This document shows, one piece after another, positions 53,279 to 62,480 of a stretch of 64,000 nucleotides of DNA (position 1 is the first letter of the stretch; each line of letters begins with the position of its first letter). The position numbers and the translations under genes were made by a program. The notes beneath the pieces were generated by a model. That model was given only the letters and a program-made list of their open reading frames with translations. It was not told the DNA's origin and ran no database searches. The stretch lies in NCBI GenBank assembly GCA_023396225.1, contig JAEWWT010000013.1:1-64000 (forward strand), in the 5' to 3' direction. Source of the DNA: Bacillota bacterium (GTDB lineage: Bacteria > Bacillota > Clostridia > Oscillospirales > Ruminococcaceae).

Positions 53279-55597
53279 ATGATTACACAGATAATTAAAA
53301 GAGACGGACGAAAGATGCCTTTCAATGTTGAGAAAATTGCTCGTGCAATTTATAAGGCAGCTCAGTCAGTCGGAGGCAGCGATTATAACGCTTCATTGGA
53401 ATTGGCGGATAAGGTTTGCGAGCTTATTGAAAATACATATGGTAAAAGCATTCCTACAGTTGAACAGGTACAGGATATAGTTGAAAAGGTTCTTGTTGAA
53501 GAGGGTCACGCAAAAACTGCAAAATCATATATTCTTTACAGAGCTGACAGAACAAGGTCAAGAGAAATGAATACCAAGCTTATGAAGGTTTATGAAGACT
53601 TAACCTTCAAGCCTGCTAAAGACAGCGATATTAAGCGTGAAAATGCAAACATTAACGGAGATACTGCAATGGGAACTATGCTTAAGTATGGTTCTGAAGG
53701 TGCAAAGCAGTTCTACGAGATGTATGTACTTGACCCACGTCATGCAAAGGCTCATAACGAAGGCGATATTCACATTCATGACCTTGATTATCTTACTCTT
53801 ACAACAACCTGCTGTCAGATTGACTTGATAAAGCTGTTTAAAGATGGGTTCTCAACAGGGCATGGCTTTTTACGTGAACCTAATGATATTTATAGCTATT
53901 CTGCTCTTGCATGTATAGCAATCCAGTCAAACCAGAATGATCAGCATGGTGGTCAGAGTGTTCCAAACTTTGAGTATGCTATGTCTGAAGGTGTTAAAAA
54001 GACATACAGAAAGAAATATGTTTATAATATTGCAAGATGTCTGGAAATGATAGCAAGCCTTGACAATGGTCAGGAGATAGCAGATAGAATTGCAGATGAA
54101 ATATTGAATGAAAAGCATATTTATCCTATTCTCGACAATAACAATGGTTATAAGGAAATAGAATTTGAAAAGCTCTGTAAATATACTGATCCTGAAACAG
54201 TAGAGAGAGTCCAGAAGTTTTCAGCGCAGAATACATTGAAGGAAACAGATAGAGCTACATATCAGGCTATGGAAGCATTAATTCATAACCTTAATACAAT
54301 GAACAGCCGTGCTGGTGCACAGGTTCCATTCAGTTCTATTAACTATGGCCTTGATACTACTGTTGAAGGAAGAATGGTAATAAAGAATATTCTTCTTGCA
54401 AATGAAGCAGGTCTTGGAAATGGTGAAACACCTATTTTCCCTATACATATTTTCAAAATCAAAGAGGGAATAAACTATAATCCTGAGGATCCTAACTATG
54501 ATCTATTCAAGCTTGCATGTCGTGTATCTGCAAAGAGATTATTCCCTAACTTCTCATTTATTGACGCTCCTTTTAACCTTCCTTATTACAAGAAGGGCGA
54601 TTATAACACAGAAGTAGCATATATGGGATGCAGGACCCGTGTTATCGGCAACAATTATGATAAGTCAAGAGAGATTGTAACAGGCAGAGGAAACTTAAGC
54701 TTCACATCTGTAAACCTTCCTAGACTTGCAATGAAGGCTGACCATAATGTTGGTGCATTCTTTGATAGTCTTGATGAAATTATGGATCTTGTAATTGAAC
54801 AGTTAATGGAAAGATTTAAGATTCAATGTCAGAAAAAGGTCAGAAACTATCCTTTCCTTATGGGACAGGGAATATGGATTGATTCTGAAAATCTTGGCCC
54901 TGATGATGAGGTTGGAGAAATACTGAAGCATGGTACTTTGTCAATGGGCTTTATAGGCCTTGCAGAGTGTCTTAAGGCTTTGATTGGCAAGCATCACGGT
55001 GAGGATGATGAAGCAAGAGCTTTAGGAGTTGAAATTGTAAATCATATGAGAAATCGTATGGATGAAGAATCAAAGAGAACAGGTCTTAACTTCACGCTTC
55101 TTGCAACTCCTGCTGAGGGGCTTTCAGGAAGATTCGTACGTATTGATCAGGAACTCTTCGGAAAAATTCCTGGTGTAACAGACAGGGAATACTACACAAA
55201 CTCATTCCATGTCCCTGTTTACTATAACATAAGCGCATTCGATAAAATCAAGATTGAAGCTCCTTATCATGCATTTACAAATGCAGGACACATAAGTTAC
55301 ATTGAGCTTGATGGTGATCCAATGAACAACCTTGCAGCGTTTGAAAAGGTAGTAAGATGCATGAAGGAATCAGGAATTGGATATGGTTCAATCAATCATC
55401 CTGTTGACCGTGATCCGATATGTGGATACACAGGAACTATTGGTGATACTTGCCCTAAGTGTGGAAGAAAAGAAGGTTCGGGTGGGGTAGGTTTTGACAG
55501 AATCAGAAGAATTACAGGATATCTTGTTGGTACTATTGACAGATTCAATAATGCAAAGCGTGCAGAAGAAAAAGATCGTGTAAAACACGGGGTATAA
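53279..55597 (+). CDS. nrdD: anaerobic ribonucleoside-triphosphate reductase
   Basis: Class III ribonucleotide reductase, a glycyl-radical enzyme giving dNTPs without oxygen. The 772 residues comprise an N-terminal ATP-cone (about 3-95), the barrel, a zinc site CGYTGTIGDTCPKCGR and the C-terminal radical loop RRITGYLVG with predicted radical Gly747. ATG 53279 is chosen, with GGAGGG upstream. Activated by NrdG encoded next. Confidence 0.97.
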   Translation: MITQIIKRDGRKMPFNVEKIARAIYKAAQSVGGSDYNASLELADKVCELIENTYGKSIPTVEQVQDIVEKVLVEEGHAKTAKSYILYRADRTRSREMNTKLMKVYEDLTFKPAKDSDIKRENANINGDTAMGTMLKYGSEGAKQFYEMYVLDPRHAKAHNEGDIHIHDLDYLTLTTTCCQIDLIKLFKDGFSTGHGFLREPNDIYSYSALACIAIQSNQNDQHGGQSVPNFEYAMSEGVKKTYRKKYVYNIARCLEMIASLDNGQEIADRIADEILNEKHIYPILDNNNGYKEIEFEKLCKYTDPETVERVQKFSAQNTLKETDRATYQAMEALIHNLNTMNSRAGAQVPFSSINYGLDTTVEGRMVIKNILLANEAGLGNGETPIFPIHIFKIKEGINYNPEDPNYDLFKLACRVSAKRLFPNFSFIDAPFNLPYYKKGDYNTEVAYMGCRTRVIGNNYDKSREIVTGRGNLSFTSVNLPRLAMKADHNVGAFFDSLDEIMDLVIEQLMERFKIQCQKKVRNYPFLMGQGIWIDSENLGPDDEVGEILKHGTLSMGFIGLAECLKALIGKHHGEDDEARALGVEIVNHMRNRMDEESKRTGLNFTLLATPAEGLSGRFVRIDQELFGKIPGVTDREYYTNSFHVPVYYNISAFDKIKIEAPYHAFTNAGHISYIELDGDPMNNLAAFEKVVRCMKESGIGYGSINHPVDRDPICGYTGTIGDTCPKCGRKEGSGGVGFDRIRRITGYLVGTIDRFNNAKRAEEKDRVKHGV

Positions 55598-55603
55598 TAA
55601 TTG

Positions 55604-55634
55604 AACAGGCGGGCTTCTTGCCTGCCTGTTTTTA
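55604..55634 (+). terminator. hairpin between nrdD and nrdG
   Basis: AACAGGCGGGC (55604-55614) pairs with GCCTGCCTGTT (55620-55630), followed by TTTTATATT. It may attenuate nrdG relative to nrdD, since no clear promoter lies between them. Confidence 0.8.
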
Positions 55635-55660
55635 TATTATGAGAAAGGAATGTCATTTTT

Positions 55661-56173
55661 ATGTCAGATATAATGCTTAGAATAGCTGGAACAGCAAATG
55701 ATTCTATAGTTGATGGGCCAGGCATCCGCTTTACAATATTTACACAGGGTTGTCCTCATCACTGTGCCGGATGTCATAATCCTCAGACACACAGTTTTGA
55801 TGGAGGAAATATTGTAACTGCTGACAGTATACTTGAACAGATATTTACCAATCCATTGCTCGATGGAGTTACTTTCAGCGGCGGAGAACCTTTTTGTCAG
55901 GCTGAAGCGTTAGTATATATGGGGAAGAAGATAATTGAAAAAGGACTGAATATTATAGCTTATACTGGTTTTACATTTGAGTATCTTATGAGTAATTCTA
56001 ATGATACAAATCATTATGCAGATTTGTTGAAAGTATGCGATTATATTGTTGATGGTAAGTTTGAGCTTGATAAAAAGAATTATTTGCTCAGATTCAAGGG
56101 AAGTTCCAATCAGAGGATAATTGACTGCAAAAAAAGCATCAGCGAAAATAAAGTTTGTGAAACAGAGTTTTGA
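55661..56173 (+). CDS. nrdG: anaerobic ribonucleotide reductase activating protein
   Basis: Radical-SAM activase that installs the glycyl radical on NrdD. The 170-residue protein has the [4Fe-4S] motif CPHHCAGC (Cys31, 35, 38) and the DGVTFSGGEPF SAM-binding segment. The start is ATG 55661. Confidence 0.96.
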   Translation: MSDIMLRIAGTANDSIVDGPGIRFTIFTQGCPHHCAGCHNPQTHSFDGGNIVTADSILEQIFTNPLLDGVTFSGGEPFCQAEALVYMGKKIIEKGLNIIAYTGFTFEYLMSNSNDTNHYADLLKVCDYIVDGKFELDKKNYLLRFKGSSNQRIIDCKKSISENKVCETEF

Positions 56174-56177
56174 TGGC

Positions 56178-56206
56178 TTGAAAAAATTATAAATTAATGT
56201 TATTAT
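56178..56206 (+). promoter_or_regulatory. promoter of the OppA-like gene
   Basis: TTGAAA (56178-56183), 17 nt, TATTAT (56201-56206), 34 nt before the start. Confidence 0.55.
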
Positions 56207-56239
56207 ATAGATATTATATAATTCGGAGAAAAAAAGATT

Positions 56240-57859
56240 ATGTCTGGAAAGAAAGTTATTGTTTACTTGTTATCGTGTATTTTAATAGTGATATGTGCAT
56301 TAAGCGGATGTGGCAAGGATGATGGATCTGGGTATATTTTTAAAACCAATATATCTTCAAATCCACAGAATCTTGACCCACAGCTGGCTTCTGATAAAGC
56401 CTCTCTTATGATTATCGAAAATATGTACAGAGGATTGTTCAAAATGCGTGCGGACGGCTCTGTGGAGTCTGATGTTGTATCTGATTATCAGGTGTCAGAA
56501 GATGGATATACATATACATTTGAATTGAAGAATGATGTTTACTGGTCAGGTAAAAACGAATACGAAGCGCCACTGACAGCATATGATTTTGAATATGCAT
56601 TCAAGAGAATATATGATGACAGTACTAATTCTCCATATAAAGAAACATATAAGAGTATAAAAAACGCTGACGCAATAAATAAAGGTGTAAAGTCAAAGGA
56701 CGAACTTGGAGTAAAGGCTTTGGATGATACAACACTTGTTATTGAACTTGAGTACCCATACTATAATTTCTTGCAGTTGCTGACGCTGACGGCAGCATAT
56801 CCATGCAATGAGGATTTTTTTGTCAGTACAAAAGGAAAATATGGCTTATCTCCTGATGATTGTATTTCGGATGGTGCTTTCTATATCAAAGAGTGGAATT
56901 ACGATCCATATTGGGACAATAACTATATAATAATGAAAAGAAATCAGAAGAATTCTGAGAATGATCGTGTTTATCCTTTGGGACTGAACTTTTTTATAAA
57001 AGATGAATCTGAAAATATAAGTGATTATAAAAATGGAAGCATAGATTGCATTATTTCTGACGATTATAGTCAGCTTGCTGATATTTCTTCAGTAATGTCA
57101 AAGCAGACAAAGTATTCAGGTATTATGTTCAACACAAAATCGACTTGTTTCTCAAATATAATTCTTAGGAAAGCTCTTGCTTATTCTTTAGATCGTACAG
57201 AATTGTCCGATGCTATGCCTAAAGGATTTGTTTCTGCAAATTCAATTATTCCTGAAGGCGTTACTGTGATGAATAAAAGCGTTAGAGACTTGATTCCTGA
57301 ATCAGATTATAACTTATTTGATGAAAATGCTGCAAGAAAGCTTTGGATTGGTGAGCTTAGCAAAATGGATGTTGCTTCTCTTGACGGATTGAGTATCATG
57401 GTTAATGATAACTATGAGGGGAAAGATGTAATAAAGAATATTGCAGAGCAGTGGCAGATTAATTTGAATTTTCTTTGCAGTGTTGAAATTGTTTCAGATA
57501 AAGAATACAATGACAGATTAAAAACAGGTGATTTTGATATGACTGTTGTTGAAGTAAATAACTCAGTAAATAACGTAAGTGATTGTTTCGGCCAGTTTGT
57601 TACAGGAGACAGCAGAAACATTCTTGATTATTATAATTCTGATTTAGAGTATGCAGTAAGGAATATTGAAATGTCAACAAGCCTTAACGATGCTGTAAAG
57701 TATATTCAGATGGCAGAAGAAGCTGTCAATGAAGATGCAAGCTATGTTCCTGTTGCATTCAGTGATACGTATTTCTTTGTCAATAAGGATGCTGAGGATG
57801 TGTCATATAATGCTTTTACTGAGCAGATAGACTTCAGCAAGGCAAAAATGTTTGACTAG
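56240..57859 (+). CDS. oligopeptide-binding lipoprotein, OppA/SBP_bac_5 family
   Basis: The 539-residue protein has a type II signal peptide with lipobox LSGC (Cys24) and the solute-binding fold; SNPQNLDPQLASDKASLMI and the DYQVSEDGYTYTFELKNDV region are characteristic. The ABC permease and ATPase genes oppBCDF are not adjacent, so it is an orphan binding protein here. The ligand is presumably peptides. Confidence 0.92.
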   Translation: MSGKKVIVYLLSCILIVICALSGCGKDDGSGYIFKTNISSNPQNLDPQLASDKASLMIIENMYRGLFKMRADGSVESDVVSDYQVSEDGYTYTFELKNDVYWSGKNEYEAPLTAYDFEYAFKRIYDDSTNSPYKETYKSIKNADAINKGVKSKDELGVKALDDTTLVIELEYPYYNFLQLLTLTAAYPCNEDFFVSTKGKYGLSPDDCISDGAFYIKEWNYDPYWDNNYIIMKRNQKNSENDRVYPLGLNFFIKDESENISDYKNGSIDCIISDDYSQLADISSVMSKQTKYSGIMFNTKSTCFSNIILRKALAYSLDRTELSDAMPKGFVSANSIIPEGVTVMNKSVRDLIPESDYNLFDENAARKLWIGELSKMDVASLDGLSIMVNDNYEGKDVIKNIAEQWQINLNFLCSVEIVSDKEYNDRLKTGDFDMTVVEVNNSVNNVSDCFGQFVTGDSRNILDYYNSDLEYAVRNIEMSTSLNDAVKYIQMAEEAVNEDASYVPVAFSDTYFFVNKDAEDVSYNAFTEQIDFSKAKMFD

Positions 57860-57870
57860 CAAGTATTCAA

Positions 57871-57900
57871 TATGTTGTATTTTAGAATAAATACAACATA
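57871..57900. terminator. hairpin downstream of the OppA-like gene
   Basis: Perfect 12-bp stem TATGTTGTATTT (57871-57882) with AAATACAACATA (57889-57900) and 6-nt loop. No plus-strand U-tract follows, so termination is uncertain. Confidence 0.5.
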
Positions 57901-57977
57901 AACAGTAACTTTTTAATCCTTCTGTGAATAGTATATATTGAAGTTTAATACTTTAATAATTTTATAGGAGGATCTTT

Positions 57978-58721
57978 ATGAGCGAATTAAGTGATAGCTT
58001 TAAGGAAGCGGTTTGCGTAGAAGTCCCACGCATTTTTGACACTTGCTCAGACCGTGACTGTATTGTTGATTTGCCAATAGTTCTTAACAATCCAAGTGAT
58101 TTTACAAGTGACATTACTAATGTAAAAACAACTTGTGTTCAAGTTACAGACATCAGCATTACAGTTGATGAGTTACAGTTCAAAAGAGGTTATTTTTCCG
58201 TTGATATGACATTTACATTTAGTTGTGAAATCAATGGATATACTCAGGCAAACCCAACAGTTGCAATACCTCTTACAGGAACAGCAACATGGAACAAAAA
58301 AGTTATACTTTATGGAAGTCAGGGAAATATTCAGACATTTGCAAGCGATGGAACCCCATCACAGGGCGTTGTTGGAGATTGCTGTGAAATCATCAGTCTG
58401 CCAAAGGCATCTGTAAGTGTCGTAGAGCCTATAGCTTTGGATACAAAAATTGCATCAATTCTTTCCGGAAACAATATACTTACAAGAGGCATCGTTATTA
58501 CAATAGGTTTGTTTTCAATTGTACAATTATCAAGACCTGTTGCTTTACTTATTCCAACTTATGATTACTGTGTTCCTAAGCACGAATGTTGCCTGGGCGG
58601 TGGCGGAACAAATTCTGAAACAGCTTGTGAAGTATTTGAAAAAATATCTTTCCCACTTGAACAGTTCTTTCCTCAGCCTACTTCTGACTATGATCCTAGA
58701 AAATGCTGCAAACCGGATTAA
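57978..58721 (+). CDS. Cys-rich protein conserved in Clostridia, possibly spore-related
   Basis: The 247-residue protein has no signal peptide. The N-terminal motif EVPRIFDTCSDRDCIVDLPI, with two Cys, is one I associate with a widespread uncharacterised clostridial family. Cys also occur at DCCEI and in the C-terminal CVPKHECCLGGGG and KCCKPD. The beta-rich middle resembles a structural protein. A candidate forespore-type promoter (TGAATA at 57925, 16 nt, AATACTT at 57947) and the spoIIID gene next to it suggest a spore-coat role, which is inference. GGAGG precedes the ATG. Confidence 0.75.
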   Translation: MSELSDSFKEAVCVEVPRIFDTCSDRDCIVDLPIVLNNPSDFTSDITNVKTTCVQVTDISITVDELQFKRGYFSVDMTFTFSCEINGYTQANPTVAIPLTGTATWNKKVILYGSQGNIQTFASDGTPSQGVVGDCCEIISLPKASVSVVEPIALDTKIASILSGNNILTRGIVITIGLFSIVQLSRPVALLIPTYDYCVPKHECCLGGGGTNSETACEVFEKISFPLEQFFPQPTSDYDPRKCCKPD

Positions 58722-58740
58722 TAATTTTAATTTAATTAAT

Positions 58741-58786
58741 AAAACTGTTGCTTTCCGGATAATAACCGGAAAGCAACAGTTTTATA
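58741..58786. terminator. strong bidirectional terminator
   Basis: Perfect 18-bp stem AAAACTGTTGCTTTCCGG (58741-58758 with 58766-58783), 7-nt loop, A-run on one side and T-run on the other, between convergent genes. Confidence 0.9.
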
Positions 58787-58833
58787 TGGAGTATGAAATG
58801 TGCAGAACAATTTAAATTGTAAGGATTAAAGTA

Positions 58834-59109
58834 TTATTTGATATGACTTGCAATTTCCTCATATTTATGTTTGGTTGCAAGGCCACCCCTGATATGACGT
58901 TCCTGTTTATTTATTTCAAGTATCTTTTTTACTTCTGGATATAGTTGTGGATTAAGAATGGGTAATTTTTCTGTAACATCCTTATGAACTGTGCTTTTGC
59001 TTATTCCAAACTGTTTGGCAGTAGCCCTCACAGTTGTTTTATTATTCAATATGTATTCTCCAAGTATTACTGCTCGTTCCTGGATTTCCTGCTGAGTTCT
59101 GACTTTCAA
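58834..59109 (-). CDS. spoIIID: sporulation transcription factor SpoIIID
   Basis: HTH regulator of mother-cell genes in early sporulation. The 91-residue protein shows TTVRATAKQFGISKSTVHKDVTEKLP as recognition helix region and the RHIRGGLATKHKY C-terminal basic tail. The start is TTG 59109 with GGAG 8 nt upstream; a GTG at 59118 is too close to its RBS. It normally works with sigma-E. Confidence 0.95.
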   Translation of the reverse strand: MKVRTQQEIQERAVILGEYILNNKTTVRATAKQFGISKSTVHKDVTEKLPILNPQLYPEVKKILEINKQERHIRGGLATKHKYEEIASHIK

Positions 59110-59294
59110 GATACTCACTCCAATACATAGTATTTCTATTTATGTATATGCTGATATTTTTTAAATGATGTTATTGACATAAACAATAAAATTACTATCA
59201 GTATGTAGAATATTTACCAAAGTTCTAGGATACTATTTTTATTATTTTTCAAAAATCAAGATAGGTATTATTTTTTATTATAATGAAATAATAA

Positions 59295-59322
59295 TTGACA
59301 TTTGTTGCGGTTTTGGTATAAT
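59295..59322 (+). promoter_or_regulatory. promoter of alaS
   Basis: TTGACA (59295-59300), 16 nt, TATAAT (59317-59322), giving a leader of only about 45 nt with no T-box. Confidence 0.75.
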
Positions 59323-59371
59323 AAATATATGTGCGTATATGCAATTCTATATTGAATGGAGATATAAAATT

Positions 59372-62005
59372 ATGAAGTGGACAGGCCTTAATGACCTTAG
59401 AGAAAAATATTTATCTTTCTTTGAAAGTAAAATGCACACCCGTATGGCAAGTGCTTCACTTATTCCACAAGGTGACAACAGCTTGTTGCTTATTAACAGT
59501 GGTATGGCTCCGCTTAAAAAATTCTTTCTTGGTACGGAGACTCCTCCAAATGTAAGAGTAACTACTTGCCAGAAATGTATCCGTACACCAGATATAGAGC
59601 GTGTTGGAAAAACTGCTCGTCACGGAACATATTTTGAAATGCTTGGAAATTTCTCTTTTGGTGATTATTTTAAGAATGAGGCCATTGTCTGGGCTTGGGA
59701 ATTTCTTACTGATGTGCTTGAAATTCCATCAGACAGACTTTGGATTACAATATTTGAAAACGACGATGAAGCAGAACAGATCTGGGAAAAGAAAATAGGT
59801 ATCCCTCATGACAGAATTATCCGTCTTGGCAAAGCAGATAATTTCTGGGAACATGGAAGTGGCCCTTGTGGTCCATGCTCAGAAATTCACTTTGACAGAG
59901 GTGAAAGTTACGGTCCTTTTGAAAGCTTTGAACAGGCAAGTGACTGCGACAGAGTAATTGAAATTTGGAATCTTGTTTTCAGTCAGTTTGACAGTGACGG
60001 AAACGGTAACTATGCTGAAATGAAAACAAAAAATATTGATACAGGTATGGGACTTGAACGTCTTGCTTGCGCAATTCAGGGCGTTGATAACCTTTTTGAA
60101 GTAGACACAGTTCAGAATATCATGAAGCATATATCTGAAATTGCCGGTGTTAAGTATAAAGAAAATGAGAAAACAGACGTATCACTCCGAGTAATTACAG
60201 ACCATATCAGAAGCACAACATTTATGGTTGGTGATGGTGTAACAGGTTCAAACAGCGGCAGAGGTTATGTTCTTCGTCGTTTGCTCAGAAGAGCTGCCCG
60301 TCACGGCAGATTACTGGGTATTAAGAAGCCTTTCCTTTATGAAGTTGTTGATACAGTTATTGCTGAAAATCAGCAGGCTTATCCTGACCTTGCTGAAAAG
60401 AAGGATTATATAAAGAAGCTTATTCTCAGTGAAGAAGAAACATTCGCAAAAACAATTGATAATGGTATGGATATTCTTACAGAAAAGCTGAATGCACTTA
60501 CAAAAACAGGTGGCAAAATACTTTCAGGTGAGGATACATTCCTGCTTTCTGATACTTATGGGTTCCCATTTGACCTTACTCTTGAAATTGCAGAAGAAAA
60601 GGGCATAAGCGTTGATGAGGATGGCTTTAAGAAATGTATGCAGGAGCAAAAGGATAAGGCAAGAGCTGACAGAGCTTCAAAGACAAGTTCTTCATGGGAT
60701 GAGGGAAGTGTCATCCTAGATTGTACAAAGACTGAATTCACAGGCTATAAAGATATTGACGCTTCAGCTGAAGTTGTTGCTGTAATAAAGGACAACACTG
60801 TATGTAAGAGTGTTGTAGAAGGTGATGAAGCAGTAATAGTTCTTAATAAAACTCCTTTTTATGCTGAAAGCGGCGGACAGGTTGGAGATACCGGTGTAAT
60901 TAAAATTGGTGAGAGTATTTTTAACGTATCTGATACTAAGAAAGATTCAAGCGGACATTTCCTCCATATAGGTTACGTTGAAAATGGTGGAATTTCAGTA
61001 GGGGACAGTGTTACTGCGGTTATTGACAGTAAGAGAAGAAACTCAATTATGAGAAACCATACTGCTGCACATCTTCTTCAGGCAGCATTAAGAAATGTTC
61101 TTGGTAATCATGTTCATCAGGCTGGACAGCTTGTTGATCCACATAGAGTCCGTTTTGATTTCTCACACTTTGAGGCACTTACTGCTGAACAGTTGGTTGA
61201 AATTGAAAGCATGGTAAACAGCGATATTCTCGACAGCATTAATGTTACAATTAAAGAAATGCCTATTGATGAAGCTAAAAAGTTGGGTGCGATGGCTCTG
61301 TTCGGAGAAAAATACGGTGATGTTGTAAGAGTTGTAAATGTTGAAAATACATCTATTGAATTCTGTGGTGGTACTCATGTAAGCAATACTTCACAGATTG
61401 GTCTTTTCAAGATAATTTCAGAATCTTCTGTAGCTGCCGGTGTAAGACGTATTGAGGCAGTTACAGGTACTGGTGTGTTGACACTTTTAGATGAATATAA
61501 AGATACAATAATGAAGTCAGTTCAGGCAATCAAGGCTGCAAATCCATCTGAATTGGTTTCAAAGTGTGTTGCTGTTTCTGCTGAGGTTAAGAACCTTGAA
61601 AAGGAAATTGCACAGTTGAATTCAGAAATTGCTTCCGGTCAGATAGATAGTATGCTTGAAAGTGCTAAGGATCTTAACGGTATTAAGGTAATTACAGCAG
61701 TGCTAAAAAATACAAAACCTGATATTCTGAGAACTATCGGTGATAAAATCAAGGATAAGTCTTCATGTGCAGTGGCAATTCTTGCAGCAGATAACGGAGA
61801 CAGCGGCTCAATGCTTTGTGTATGTGGTAAGGACGCTGTTTCAAAGGGTGCTCATGCAGGTAAGATTGTACAGAAAGTATGTGCATTGACAGGTGGTAAG
61901 GGCGGCGGACGTCCTGACAGCGCTATGGCTGGTATAGGTGACTTGTCAAAGACTGCAGAAGCTCTTGTTGCAGGTATGGCAGTTATCTCTGAATTAATTA
62001 ATTAA
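59372..62005 (+). CDS. alaS: alanyl-tRNA synthetase
   Basis: Charges tRNA-Ala. The 877 residues include the class II catalytic core with TCQKCIRTPDIERVG and ATP-binding motifs, the editing domain with the zinc-binding HTAAH (His563, His567) and CGGTH (Cys665, His669), and the C-terminal DHHA1 domain. ATG 59372 is set by GGAG 10 nt upstream rather than the in-frame ATG at 59339. Confidence 0.97.
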   Translation: MKWTGLNDLREKYLSFFESKMHTRMASASLIPQGDNSLLLINSGMAPLKKFFLGTETPPNVRVTTCQKCIRTPDIERVGKTARHGTYFEMLGNFSFGDYFKNEAIVWAWEFLTDVLEIPSDRLWITIFENDDEAEQIWEKKIGIPHDRIIRLGKADNFWEHGSGPCGPCSEIHFDRGESYGPFESFEQASDCDRVIEIWNLVFSQFDSDGNGNYAEMKTKNIDTGMGLERLACAIQGVDNLFEVDTVQNIMKHISEIAGVKYKENEKTDVSLRVITDHIRSTTFMVGDGVTGSNSGRGYVLRRLLRRAARHGRLLGIKKPFLYEVVDTVIAENQQAYPDLAEKKDYIKKLILSEEETFAKTIDNGMDILTEKLNALTKTGGKILSGEDTFLLSDTYGFPFDLTLEIAEEKGISVDEDGFKKCMQEQKDKARADRASKTSSSWDEGSVILDCTKTEFTGYKDIDASAEVVAVIKDNTVCKSVVEGDEAVIVLNKTPFYAESGGQVGDTGVIKIGESIFNVSDTKKDSSGHFLHIGYVENGGISVGDSVTAVIDSKRRNSIMRNHTAAHLLQAALRNVLGNHVHQAGQLVDPHRVRFDFSHFEALTAEQLVEIESMVNSDILDSINVTIKEMPIDEAKKLGAMALFGEKYGDVVRVVNVENTSIEFCGGTHVSNTSQIGLFKIISESSVAAGVRRIEAVTGTGVLTLLDEYKDTIMKSVQAIKAANPSELVSKCVAVSAEVKNLEKEIAQLNSEIASGQIDSMLESAKDLNGIKVITAVLKNTKPDILRTIGDKIKDKSSCAVAILAADNGDSGSMLCVCGKDAVSKGAHAGKIVQKVCALTGGKGGGRPDSAMAGIGDLSKTAEALVAGMAVISELIN

Positions 62006-62107
62006 TTGCTATAATAAGTTTGTAAATAAGTTTTATAATTTGAGTTATTTATTGCCAGAATAGTTTGCCTAGAAAGTATTAAAAACTCAGAAAGGATGTT
62101 CATAATT

Positions 62108-62446
62108 ATGGATTGTATTTTTTGCAAGATTGTTGCAGGAGAAATTCCAAGTAAAAAGGTTTATGAGGATGATAATGTTTTAGCTTTTGAGGATATTAAT
62201 CCTCTTGCACCTGTTCATATTTTAGTAATTCCAAAGCAGCATATTGCTTGTGCAGCTGATATAACACCTGAAAACTCTATGGTTGTTGCATATATCTTCG
62301 AAATTATTGCTAAAATTGCTAAAGAAAAAAAATTGGATAACGGTTTTAGAGTTGTTATAAACTGTGGTGATGATGCATGTCAATCTGTAAAGCATCTTCA
62401 CTTTCACATCCTGGCTGGACGCAAATTTGACGAAACAATGGGCTGA
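62108..62446 (+). CDS. HIT-family nucleotide hydrolase
   Basis: The 112-residue protein has the N-terminal zinc-type CIFCKIVAGEIPS motif and the histidine triad HLHFHILAG of the HinT branch, which hydrolyses AMP-lysine and aminoacyl-adenylates. ATG 62108 is used, since AAAGGA overlaps the ATG at 62096. It follows alaS. Confidence 0.94.
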   Translation: MDCIFCKIVAGEIPSKKVYEDDNVLAFEDINPLAPVHILVIPKQHIACAADITPENSMVVAYIFEIIAKIAKEKKLDNGFRVVINCGDDACQSVKHLHFHILAGRKFDETMG

Positions 62447-62480
62447 TAAGATAATGACATAATTTTAGGGAGACATTTAT

